A stretch of DNA of 64,000 bases from NCBI GenBank assembly GCA_001949185.1, contig BDGG01000002.1, positions 4,144,448-4,208,447 on the forward strand. Reading direction: 5' to 3'. A program made the position numbers and the translations under genes. Shown one piece after another: positions 1 to 12,500 of the stretch. Source of the stretch: Ramazzottius varieornatus (Eukaryota > Tardigrada > Eutardigrada > Parachela > Ramazzottiidae). Each line of letters starts with the position of its first letter. The stretch's first letter is position 1. The notes below the pieces were generated by a model. It was not told the origin of the DNA. It was given only the letters and a program-made list of their open reading frames with translations, and ran no database searches.

Positions 1-1858
1 AGAGATGAAATATGGAGCTGAACATGTTATCAAACTGTTCGTACCAGTGGCCATATGCATGTTGGTTGTAGTTAGTGTCATCACTTCGATTGAATTCTAC
101 ACTGAACGAGCTGGTTACCTGTAAGTGCCCATTCGAAGTTCTGTCTTTGCCCTGTGGTACTGCAGCACTAAGCAAGACAGGGAAACCTATTTGAATTGCA
201 TGGTGGAGTTCCCCTTCCGGTCCGTTCGGAAATTTTGTTTTGATAGCGAAGCTACCGATATTTGGTATTCTCTGACAGGATCTACACGCCGTTTCACGAG
301 ACGTCAACGGATACAGGCACGAAGATCTGGAACTCGTTGGCGAATGCGGGAATTATGATTTCCGTTGTTATTGTTATGACAGTGTTGCTCATAACGCTGT
401 ACAAGTATCGTTGCTATAAGGTACGTAAGGGGATATCTCTTTGGAAACTCTTCCGAATCAACACTGTCGTTTGTGGAAACGAGCATTTTAAATTCGATTA
501 TCGATTGCATGTTGTCAAAAATCACCTGCTGATTAATTATCGATTTTCCCTTGGTTCAGTTCATTCAAGGTTGGCTGATCTTCTCGTCGCTGACGCTGCT
601 CTTCATGTTTTCCTTCATCTTTTTGGGGGAAGTTCTACGCACTTACAACATTCCGATTGATCAGATTACGGTAGCCATCCTGATCTGGAACTTTGGGTGT
701 GTCGGCATGGTTTGCATCCACTGGAGCGGGCCGTTGTTTCTCCAGCAAGCTTACCTCATTGCCGTTAGCGCTCTAATGGCCCTGACATTCATCAAGTACT
801 TGCCGGATTGGACCACATGGGCAGTTTTAGTTGCCATCTCCGTGTGGGGTCAGTAAGCGAAAAACTAAGCATTCTGTTTTGTTCCTGGAAATATTGTTTT
901 GTAGATCTTATTGCTGTTCTCTGCCCGTATGGCCCGTTGAGGATCTTGGTTGAAACTGCACAAGAACGCAATGAGCCCATTTTCCCTGGACTGATCTACA
1001 CTTGTAAGTACAGCAAACCAATCATTTATGCCTTGAGTTTGCCATTGGGTTCAGACAGTAACGTCGGTTCTGCCTTTAGCGTCGGTGATATATGCGTACA
1101 CGATTCTGCTCAGCGACAACCCGGAACTGAGGAACTCACCTGCTGGACCTGCCTCCATTACGGCTCGTCCACATGCAGGGGCCGATATCGAGCGGCACAC
1201 AACGAACGGTGAAGCTGCGGAGGTTGTCGCTTCTACGACGGTTGCTACCACAGTTACTCGAGGAGCTCTAGCAGCAGGCTCGGGCGGTCGAGCCGAAAAC
1301 GCTCCTGCTGGTCCACGTCGAGTACCAGCCCCGCGACCACCTGTTGATCCTGATCTCGAAGAGGAAGAGCGTAAGACAGACCTCCTGTGTCATTACGCTT
1401 CATGTTCGATGTTTCAACTGTTCTGCCTTGTAGGAGGGATCAAATTAGGATTGGGAGATTTCATCTTCTATAGTATTTTAGTAGGGAAGGCTTCTTCATA
1501 CGGCGACTGGACAACGACGTTGGCGTGCTTCATAGCAATACTAATTGTAAGTGCTAATGACCTCTGGAGTGTTGATAGACTGCTCGAACTTCGAAAAAAA
1601 CATACATTACTTTTGGGCGGTTTTCGAATTGATGGTGTCACATGGGCCCGTTCGTACAATAACTGAAATTCAGGAGAAATAAGCGAGGAGTCTGGTTTGT
1701 AGGGACTGTGTCTGACCCTGTTGTTGCTGGCCATGTACCGGAAGGCTCTACCCGCTCTACCGATCTCAATCATCTTCGGCGTTGTTTTCTACTTTTCTAC
1801 TAGCAATTTCGTCACACCGTTCCTTGAGGCTTTGTCCAGCCAACAGATATTTTTATAG
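1..1858 (+). CDS. PSEN: Presenilin, catalytic subunit of gamma-secretase (5' part outside window)
   Basis: Intramembrane aspartyl protease; with nicastrin, APH-1 and PEN-2 it cleaves Notch- and APP-type stubs in the membrane. Exons read as <1-120, 279-420, 560-848, 905-1003, 1080-1370, 1434-1546 and 1703-1858, with phase closing at each junction. The window opens inside transmembrane segment 1 ([14 protein letters not shown]). Visible hallmarks are YTPF after TM1, the first catalytic Asp in [11 protein letters not shown], the second in GLGDFIFY, and the C-terminal PAL motif in ALPALPISI. Trp before the first Asp replaces the Tyr of human presenilins. The large cytosolic loop (about 1085-1370) is unusually rich in Ala, Pro and Arg and ends in an acidic patch just before the GIKLGLGD region. 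The stop directly follows a hydrophobic QQIFL terminus, as in other presenilins. Identification is secure; which paralogue it is cannot be told from this part. Confidence 0.96.
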
Positions 1859-2545
1859 CGCTTTCACTCACTAAAATTACCTTTGCTACATTGCACTTGC
1901 TTCTCATTGTCGCAGTCACGAAATACTTTTATGGACAAGAAAAGTTTTCGGCGTTAGGAGGCTGGTAATCGTTTTTTATTGTTTCTATATATGGATCGAT
2001 TTGACAGCTTTCTTCGTTCTTGTTTGATCCGAATAAATTTATTGTTGTAATTAATTAGGTTGATTTCAAAATAATGCAAAGTTGCGGTTAATGAATCACG
2101 AGACTCGATTTGGTTGAAGATTTCGGTGTGCGGAAGTAGGACTGATTCACTCTTCATCTTTTTGTATTTTATTTTATCATGGTTTATTGTCCTGTGAAGC
2201 ACCCGGATATGTTTTGTCGAATGTTACCTGTTTTCGGCGAAGTAGTTTGACAATTCTTGAGTAGAAAAAGACTCCATGAGTCTAGTCACCCAAGGTGTCT
2301 CAAGCTGGTTTACCTTCATTGTTGCGCCTTTCGTTATGATTATCAACGATGTGTTGAATGCCCAGAAGCTTTCTTTGCACCAGCAACGCTAACCTGAACC
2401 TTTTGTTATGTAATTCAACAGTAAATATAAACCCAACTATTTCATAAAACTGACCACCTAACTTCGCCATTCATTTATCCATGCTCAAAAATATCCTAAA
2501 TTGTTTTTCGAACTTTGGTGGGGATTTTAAAATACATACCTCCAA
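1859..2545. other. Intergenic, presenilin to peroxidase
   Basis: AT-rich spacer between two genes on the same strand. A GAATAAAT at about 2031 could serve as a polyadenylation signal for presenilin. No convincing exon or repeat seen. Confidence 0.6.
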
Positions 2546-5500
2546 ATGATGCCAAAAATGTTGCTTCTATTCATGCTCGTTGCATCCTGCCTCAGTCATG
2601 AAATTGTTCGGCAGAAACGGCAAGACTTTCAATTTCCAGATTTTTCCCGCGAAATGTTTGGACGAAGTGATACCTCGGATATTTTCTCGAATAACAATGC
2701 AAATTTCCCGAATCTCTTCAACCAAAAGTTCACCAGTTTCAGTTCCACGCCCTTCGGGAGCTTTTCCTTCCAGCCTTCTTTTTCGATCCCAGCAGCACCC
2801 GCTGCTTCCAGCTCCAGCTCTTTTCCCTCGTTTGATAAACTAGCCAGTGCTTTCGGCTCGAACATGGCGAAACCTACCATCACTTCCTTCTTTGACTCGT
2901 CCCAAAATGTCCATCCTCAACAGCGACCTGAAGTGCCCACTATGGATTTTGCGTCTTTTGGGTCGCCACCAGCACCCAGTCCGCAGAGCATGAATCTGCA
3001 GCTACCAGCTTTCACTTCGAACTTCCCTACCCAGTCATGGGACATTACGTCGGATATGAACTCCCAGATTGGAAATATCTTTAAGCAGAATGGCCAGTGG
3101 GCACTTCCTGCTAACTTCGTCCAGCAGAAGTTTGATGAAGCGTGGGCTAAGTCTACGGCGCAGTTTGGGACCATGCCAAGTGTCTCAGGTGGCGCGGCTA
3201 CCGGCTTTCCAACCTTGAAATTCGGTTCAGCAGGTAGCCAGAACGACATCTTTGCTGGCACCAAACCAGACTCCTTGGACATTGCGAAGAACGCTTTCAC
3301 GCTGGAAGACTTCTCCAAATCGCTTAGTAAACAGTAAGACAAGTTATCGAGCGTCTTCGAAAGTCAGGACAATGAAATTACCTTGGCGTCGCGAAGCTGC
3401 ATACACGAGTGTCATGCTTTGCATACAGTCATATGTATGCAGGTTCATGAATACACCCTGCTTTTGTGTTTCGACTTCCTCACCGGTTGATGTGTACTTT
3501 TGTGGTTTTCTTCTAGACTGAACCTAAACAAGACCTCTGCGGCTTTTACACTTCCTCTGGTATCCATCAACCCTAATACGGTGGCCCCAGCTGCCCAGCA
3601 GGTTCCGGCCACGGAAGTAGTTCCTGATGATACACCGATTGCAACGCCGGCTTCGCAGCCAGAATGTTCCGAACAGTAAGAGAATTAATAAAGTGCGCAA
3701 CACGTTAATTTTCAACGACAGGTGATCAATATTCTGCATTTTTTTCGAAAGTGCTATGGTTGTTTATTACTGGTGGATTTCAGACCTGCTATTCCGGTGT
3801 CGGAATTCTTGAACCCGGCGAGACAACCTGCATGTGCCAGGAACAAATACCGCACACACAGCGGAGAATGCAACAACCTTTGTTTTCCAACACGCGGCAA
3901 AGACTCCACTGTTTTCATTCGACTACTCGGTCCGGATTATGCAGATGGCATTGCAGAACCACGAAAAAATTCGCAAGGTCGACCACTCCCTTCTGCCCGT
4001 TTTGTCAGTTCCGCCCTCATCGGAAACAAAGTGCGGCTCGCACCGACTTGGACAAATATGGTATTTTACTTTATAACTCCCTTTCACAAGATGCTTTTCA
4101 TGGAGAATGGCTTGTTTACCGAGATACTGTTTTGCAGTTCATGGCTTTTGGACAGTTTACGGTATGCAATCACAATTTTTCCGCCTCCCGCCGCACTTTT
4201 GACAGTGGAATATTGTTGTAGGACCATGATCTCACTGTAAGTCGTGTTGGACCTGCGTTCACACTGATAAGACGTTTAGGGAATTCCTTTTTGATAGCAA
4301 ACACCCCGAGCCACATTATCAGATGATGCTCCTCAGTGCTGTGGAACCAAAAATCCACATCCGCAGTGTCTAAGTAAGCATTCACGTGGTTATGTGGAAT
4401 CCGGAAAAGCGCTTCTCATTCACTGTATATACTACTTTCCCCTTTTCCAGGTATCACCATTCCTGACAACGATCCGTTTTTCTCGAAGTAAGTATGGGGG
4501 TTCAGTGTGACCGGTCATGAATCATAAGGTCAAATTTCTAGGTTCGGTCAGACATGTATGGAGTTCGTGCGAAGTCTTCCAGGTGTACGGCCAGGCTGCC
4601 GGCTGGGTGGACGCGAACAGATCAACCAGCTAAGCGCGTTCATCGATGGTGGCCAAGGTACTGTAAAACCTTCACTGTGAATTTATGCCACTTATGACCT
4701 AATAGCCTGGAACCTCCAAGAGCTCATCTTGATGGAATGATCTTTGCAGTGTACGGAACCAAACAGAATGATGTCAAGAACCTTCGTACCTTCACAGACG
4801 GTAAGGAGATGAAGAGAGGCTCAAACATACTGCACAAGCACCCTCAAGCCTTAACATAACGCGACCTTATGCGGTTCTCCAGGTCGTCTGAAATCCATTG
4901 CCCCCATTCCAAGTAACCCTTCGTACACGCTGATGACGGGAGATGGCTCCAACACGTTATGCGTGGATGGTTCGAAGAAGAGATCCTGCTTCAAGGCCGG
5001 CGACAACCGCTGTAACATTCAGGTAGGTGTGCTTGTTATTGGTCTCCTCAGAGAACTTCTCTTACTCTCGTCGAACTTTTCTGCATAAGGGCAGTTCGGA
5101 GCAGTCTTATACTTTGTAGATTGGACTGCAGACTCTGCACACCATATTTATGCGACACCACAACAATGTGGTAGGCCGTCTGCAGCGACTTAACCCGCAC
5201 TGGGATGACGAAACGCTGTACCAGGAAGGCCGGCGAATCGTCGGTGCTCAACTTCAACACATCACGTACAACGTAGGTCGACCCTTTATTACCTATCGCT
5301 CGATATTATTTAACATCCTGCTTGTCTTAATTGTAAACTCTGACCTAGGAATGGCTGCCGATGTTGTTGGGACCAGATGCCGTCAACAAAATGGGACTTG
5401 GATTGTTAACTAGTGGAAGATTTACCGGCTATAACGTCACGATACATCCAGGCAAGACCGAAAACGATTACGCTGATATCCGACGGAATACTTTACATTG

Positions 5501-6514
5501 TCGATTGTCACAGGTCTGATCAACGAGTTCGCAGCAGCCGCATTCCGAGCTGGTCACTCGATGGTGCCCGGCAAGCTGGATCGCCTGGACGCCAACTTTG
5601 AGCTCAAAAGCACTGTGCGAATGAGAGACACGTTCTTCAAGTCTAGCATGCTCTACGAGGACGGTGCTGTGGACGAGTTTGTGCGCGGGCTGACCAAGCA
5701 GCTGGGCAAAGGCATCGACAACAACGTCGTCTCCGACCTCTCCCAACAGCTCTTCAACTCCCAACCCAACACATTTGGACTAGATTTAGTCAGTCTGAAC
5801 ATACAACGAGGCCGTGACCATGGTCTTCCAGGTTATATGAAGTATCGCAGGCTGTGTGGTCTTCCGACCGTCGACAACTTTGGCGAACTGAGAAACCTCA
5901 ACAGTCTACCGGATGAAACCATCAACCGCCTGGCATCTGTCTATGAGTACGCACTTGCCCTTGAAGTTCGTTCGAGCGGTAATTTACTCGTGTATCTGGT
6001 AGATCGGTCGAGGATATTGACTTGTATCCAGCGGGCATCTCCGAGTTCCCTGTTGGTGGTGCCATCATTGGCCCTACCTTTGCCTGTATAATATCCGAGC
6101 AGTTCTGGAGGTTGCGGGTCGCTGATCGCTTTTGGTATGAGAACGACCTACCATTTCCTTCTCGCTTTAGCGACGGTGAGTACTACCACAGAACCTTCTT
6201 TCGCCAACATCTTGGAACAGTTCATTTGCGAGTATGACTTCGATCGCTGCTGTGTCTATCCTACAGCCCAACTTGCACAAATACGGAAGACCACCCTGGC
6301 ACGAATCCTTTGTGATTCCGTGCCTGGTATCCAGTCCGTTCAACTCAACGTCTTCGAATCGATCTCCAACTCGTAAGTCAATTTTGCCATTGTTGTTGCC
6401 CATGATGTACCTTCCCCACTAAGGCACAGTGGATGCTTTTGCTGCAGAAATCCTCGTGTTCCATGCAATCAGATACCGACCGTCAGTTTCAAGTCGTGGA
6501 CTGGCGCGGCATAA
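2546..6514 (+). CDS. Secreted animal heme peroxidase (peroxinectin-like), 16 exons
   Basis: Predicted secreted oxidoreductase using H2O2. Exons: 2546-3333, 3517-3675, 3784-4060, 4138-4161, 4222-4236, 4298-4373, 4451-4487, 4542-4657, 4750-4800, 4883-5022, 5120-5272, 5349-5451, 5514-5946, 6003-6175, 6267-6372, 6448-6514; 905 residues. A signal peptide ([13 protein letters not shown]) is followed by a basic KRQ site and about 300 residues rich in Phe, Ser, Pro and Gln with no known domain. The peroxidase domain starts at [16 protein letters not shown] and carries FGQFTDHDLT (heme-linking Asp and distal His), AGDNRCNIQ (catalytic Arg), [11 protein letters not shown] (proximal His) and a normal end (ILCDS..NPRVPCN). 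The second heme-linking residue, Glu in relatives (RVNEQ), reads Ile here. Intron 12 (5452-5513) is GC-AG; two exons are only 24 and 15 nt. Its stop lies 85 nt from that of the convergent APC1 gene. Substrate unknown. Confidence 0.93.
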
Positions 6515-6599
6515 GGGAACGCCGGCCGCGAATTATCGTTAGCGGTAATCCATTGTTTTACTGCCCGGTGTCCTCCACAGCTTACATGCTTCACAATTC

Positions 6600-9500
6600 T
6601 TAGTAAAACATGCTAATAAGAGAATGGTAAGAGTGATGAAATTGAAAAGTAGAAACTTACGTTAGAAGCCGAACATCATTGTTGAGAAAAAGTAAATTGT
6701 AAATCTTAGCGAAGTGTTCTTTCCGCAAACGTTTCTTCCACACGTTAACAGAAGCCGAACCTCGAAAGACCTGCCGTAGAATCAAATCCGCTACACCCGC
6801 ATACACCTTTTCGCTTCCCGTCGAAAAGGCCAATATCTCAATCAGAGCTTCCGGCTCTTCATGAGCGGAACTCTCGTAAATGATCCACGCAACCCAGTTG
6901 TCACCAGCCTTGTCACAGAACCAAGTGCGTCTAGCCAACTGAAAGATGGCAGCCAGACCTCGATCCGCTGACATGGTCTCATGTACCTTCGAGAACTTCC
7001 TCATGGCCACCACTACATTGTCTGCTTTCTCAACAGGCCGAGAAATGTTCTGACCAAACCATCGTATGAAATCTTTCGCTTGGTTATTACCCCTATCCTC
7101 GTCGAACCGCATATCGTGTTTACCGTTGTACACCGGAGAAGGGTAGACTGCCACACCACCCTTCTGCAAAATGGTCTTCAGTTCCATCCAGTCGTTATCA
7201 CCTATTGGAAAAAACAGTAAAAGAGGGAAGTTAGATGAGTTACAAAAGAGGCGAAACATACGCGCGCGAAGGGAAAGTTTAAAGCAGTAAAAAGTCTGGA
7301 CCAGGCGATTCCGAAGCAGCGGAACGGAAGTACGTACGTGTGGAATTCGCACTAATGCGTTTTTTGGCAAATTTCTATGGTTGAATTTTGACTTTGCCGT
7401 CTTTCCCGTCTAATTCAAATTTTTTACTGCTCCAAAATTTCCCTTCGCGCGTCTACCTTTGTTGAATGTGATCCACCGCTTCCCACTAGCAAACCGAATT
7501 TCTTTGAGCTGGGTAAACTCAGGCAAGACACACGGCGTTGCCACCAGCTCGTGCTTCCATATGTCCAAGTCGAGACTGTCAACATCATCGGTGAATACAA
7601 GCCTGATGGTCGACTGTAGCGACTTTCCGCCATGTACACTTCTCGTCATGGCTAGTCGATTCTCCACTGCCAGAACACTGCAAGCAAAATCATTTCATTA
7701 TACTGCTCCACCAGTTACGTTTCAAGGTAAAAATTGTACAACTTTACAATCGAATCAGGTGAACATACTAGAGATGGCGAAAGGCTTGTAGATGGTATCG
7801 GTTATCAGCAGGTCCTTTCGGCCACATGGGGAAGAACGCAATGAGCATCGCAGCGATGGCTTCATTGGAAGTTCCCAGTGTCTGCATACCACAGCTGAGG
7901 AATAGTAGGCCAACGGCCATGTGGACGCCCATTTGGTGTCCGTAAGTAATGGACATGCGAGGTCTTCCGTGCATAAAACGCAGAAGTCTCAGCACGTGCA
8001 GGTCGCCAGTACCGGCCATAACCATCGAGATGGCGAGAAGGATGTTGGTCAAGCAGGTCTGAATCAAGCCCTGACTGGAACGTCGGTAGACCCCCGGATC
8101 GTCCGTCCAGCGACTCAGCATGTCGGCCATGTTGGTCAACAGCTGTCGAGCGGCTTCGTCGGCAGTACCTGCGTACCGGAAACCTAGGGCAAGGCCGGTG
8201 CCAGCCAGGATATAAAAGTAAGCCTGAGTCAAGCTTATCTGAAACCAAAAAGAAAATTCACTGAAATATCAATTGATCTAAAACTGGCGCACTATTGCGG
8301 GGGTCCTCAACATCAAAGTGCGCGAGCTGACATGGGAAAGACAGATACACATTCACCGGCGCGGTTTTAAGTATGCATGCAATATTGTAGCACGCGAGTT
8401 GAAACGAAATCGCTGTTATCGCGAAAACAATCTTTGCTGAGGTTCGGTTTTCTTTTTCTACTGACTTACTACATCGTGGCCCATTCTTTCTAGGTCGCTG
8501 GTGTGCAAAAACACCGTCTTGGTAATCCACGTCGGGAAGTTGCTGTTGATCCATTTGTCGTTGGTTTCCACCGTGTTCCACATAATGAGCGAACGCGCTA
8601 CCACTTTTAGCATCAGGAAATCCGGCCTAGTCTCGTCCAGTTCTTGTAACGTCTTGGGCATCTCCATCCATGCGGCAATGTCAGCACGTTCAGTCTTCAT
8701 GTAGATCATAGCCAGTGCCAAGATGGCTCCAGGTGCGGTGATATGTGTGTTGATCAGCTGCTCGTCTCTTTCCTTCGCTCGCGTTGGTGGTATCACACCG
8801 GTCAACGTGGGATCGGCTCGTCGGATAGGGTTCGTCGACTTTCCATGCATACCTCCCATCATGTAGGTTCGTAGACGCTGAGGAATTTTCAAGTCAGCGA
8901 TTCCCAATCCACTTTCATTCCCCATACCGAGAAGGACAAATCTGTTGATACAGCAAACTATTCACTTTTTATGGCAGACATATTTTTACATTCCAAAGAA
9001 TGCTTACTTAAATTCTATAAAAAGGAAATCGTATCACCTTCAGGATAACTCAACCCACCCGAGACCGACAGCAGCAGCCAGTGAGGCCGATTCTCTTTCT
9101 GCCGAACCTTCCCTCGAGTTTCCTTCGGCATCAGTGAACACATTCCCTGACCAAATCTCCACTAAAAGCCTCTCACTCACAAAGCGGTTTGCAGAGCCCA
9201 TGTACAAGAGACCCAGTGACAACAGCGAAGCCACGTGGATACTGGGCGGAATGACCAGCTCAATACCAGAGTCAGGCACGAACGAAATGATGTGCAGCCC
9301 GATCATCCGGAAGTACCTCTTGTCCTGCGTACCTCTCTTGACGCAGGCCATACCCAGAATGACGGCTATGCTAACCGAATCCTCCAACCTCACCTGCAAA
9401 ATAGATAAGTCTAAATTATGCGTTCAGAGTTCCCTCGTTTGTTGATAGTACAACACTTTGGGAGCTCGGCAAACAAAGTCGACATGGTGTTTTGCCCTAG

Positions 9501-12500
9501 TTCTCGGTGTTTTCGGTATTCTTGCCCAGAAGCTTGCGCTAACGTTCTAGTTAGTCATAAGTTTCATGTCATCGAACTGTGGCGTACAATTTCGATAGTG
9601 GTTGTCACTTACCAGTAGGTTATGGAGTTCTACGGGATCAGTGTTAACGTCGATCAAGCCGTTAAGAGCCATCCCGAGGAACATTCCAGCGTACTCTACA
9701 GTCTCCTTCTTGGTCTGTTGGGTAGTGCAGAAGGCAAGCCAGTGATGGTCGAACTTGACGTTGTCTTGCTCATAGTGACAGAGCTGGAGACCAGTGGCCA
9801 CACCGTTGTGGAACCGCGGCCAAAAGTCGTGACCACTAGGAAGGTCCTCGTTCTTCAGCGTCACCTTCCGACCGGTGGCTCGCTCCACTCCAGTGTACAG
9901 CATGTCGGGTGCCGAAAGCTTCTCGGTCGCGTAGGCGAACTCGGATCGCAATGACAACATACCTGAAAAGATTGACTCAGAGCACTTGAGACGTTGGAAA
10001 ACGATTTCACCCAGACTACCATCCCAAGTGGCGCACTGCTTCACTATTATTAGCAGAAAGCGTGCGCCACTTGGGCATCTGCCAAAGTTTCAATGCTTTA
10101 TCTTGATTCTATTTGTTCACCCATTAATCTGGTTTGTTTTGAGAAGATGGTACCTCGTGCAACAGGTAGAGACATGGTACGAGCCACTACGCTCTTCAGC
10201 CATGCTTCCTGAGCCTTCCGGAACTCCACTTCGTTGATGAAATGCATTGGGTTCAACGGGATGGGAATCGGCTCGGACGTGGTCAGAAGCCTTTCTGCTT
10301 CTCGTACTCTTGCGTCCACCGCGAAGCGCTTCGTTATTAGGCTGTTCGGCAGTCCAGTGGATCCCTTTTTGACATCGGTCACCTCCACAGCTTCTGTCAC
10401 ATTTGGCAACGTCTTCTGTGTGATCTCTGCCAGGCTGATGTTACGGGTGCTGTCGTCTTCCAGAAGCTTCTTACAGCGCACTGCATCCTCCCGACCAGCG
10501 AGTTCATAGAGCAACGTTGACACCTTGTCGAATGTCTCGTGTTCAACCACAGCACAGAAAGCGGAGCGAATCGCCACTTGCAACGTTTGAGGAAGTAATC
10601 GAAGGTCTTCCATCATAAATCTCTCTTCATCCAAAAACTGCTGTACTTTCACCATCCTGTCTTCTTCTGATGCCTTCATGAGTATTCGCGTCAACAGTAT
10701 GAGTTTTCGTGAAACTGGGTTCGTCAGTCTAGCTACCGGAAACTTCGCCGTTGCCGCATTGGTCAAAATGCCTTCTAGAAACTTTACGATGGACGGTGGC
10801 TCCACCGGAAGCCGTGGTGCTTCTTTCGAGTTTCTGAACTGAACGGTAATGCGTTTGGGGGTAGCGACAGCATCTTTGAGTGGTTCTGCTTCGTAGTATT
10901 CCATCCACTGGGGAAGACTACAGACTTCCGCAAAGGCGTACATCCAATCAGACACGCAGCGCCTTTCTCGGCGCCAAATGTCACACAGCTGGGTCTCTTC
11001 GTACACCAAGTGCAGTGTGAAGAGAACTGCTTCAGCACGAACCTGACTGAAGTTCTTGTTATCAACGGCAACTGTGAAACCTATACACAGTGTAAGCGCA
11101 AACATCAGCCCCCGAATTTCCGGACGTGAAGATCTGAATGAGATTTTCTGTTTTCCAATACAACTACTGTATTTTTGAAATCTTACCGTTCGATCTGAAC
11201 GAGGATTGGGTCTTCAGCACGTCCCATTTTGAGCCATGTGAAAATCCGCCTTCTCGCGAGGAAGAAACTGAACAACCTAAAAGACCGAACAGAGTTCTGA
11301 AGAAAAGGTCCCACCGATCTTGCACGGAATGTGAAGGTCTTTCGGTGCTGCATGTGGTCTTTGACAGATCGACGAAGAGCCGACCGAAGAAGTCCGCGTC
11401 TGAATGTGTACGGAGGGCGACGAGACATTGTTCGATTACGTCTGTTGTGGGTCGATGGGGGATCTTCAGAAGCGACGAACCGTCTGACGTTCTGGCGATG
11501 AATTTGTTTCCGCTGCATGGTACCAAGCTGGTTATCTCTGGTATGACGGAACGAGCGTTCGTCGGAGTGTTGTTAAGCATCTGCACCGGGGAGAAATGCG
11601 GACTCCAAAACTGACGCACGAACCTGGTCACCTAAAACGAGCCCGATGTCAATATTATTTATTACGAACCGAAACTATTTTACAAAACAAATTGCAGGGC
11701 GGATTCTACGAATGCCTAGAATTTCAGTTGACATCCACAGAGATCATTAATTTTGCAGGTATAGATATCACAGGTAACTTGGAATATTCTTTCCTAACTC
11801 ACTTGTGGACTCGACGTAGTAGGTCCATCATTGCGCGTGACTTCTCCAATGTTATTTAGACTCGGAGAATACATATTCACGACATACAGCATCAAAGTCG
11901 GCGATGCATACACTCTGAGTTCTTTTGATGGATGGAGGACCACCATGACATGGTGTTTGGGCAAACACACAGCACTAACAGCTGGCAACGTCACCACCCC
12001 ATCCGCCGCCAGCCCTCCACCATCTGCCTTCTTCTTCAGCAGCACACATTTCAGGACATGTTGGGCTAACGATACAAAGCACAAATACGTCTGTTCGAAA
12101 CAGTCTACAAACAGGAAACTCTCATGTATTGGTTTCTGTCGGTATGCCACGGCGGTATCGCTCCAGAGGTGCACCATGGCGATCTTGGGAAAGGCTAGCT
12201 CGTCTGTGATGGGAAGAACCGGGTGGCCGGGGTGAGTCGTGCGAGCCAGACGCCGCGAAGACTGGCCACTTTGGAGGGAGTGGAGGGAGCCGGATCGGAG
12301 TTGACGTTGCGTGGGACTGTGGAAGAACGTGTGTTGGCCTTCGGAGTTGGTAGGCTGGGTCGTGGTCAGGATCTTGGAGTGTGGGAATATCCGCGTGGTA
12401 GAGCGGATGTCCTTAAGAGCGCTAGCTGGAACATTAGGCAAAGCTGAGTGCGAACCTGCACAACAACAAGGTTACCCAATACTCACATTACGTTACATGG

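Noticed and set aside
11072-11105. Methionine start for a separate protein at 11105 (-)
   Set aside because: Splice phase shows the APC1 exon begins at 11071; the upstream part, including this ATG, is intron sequence.
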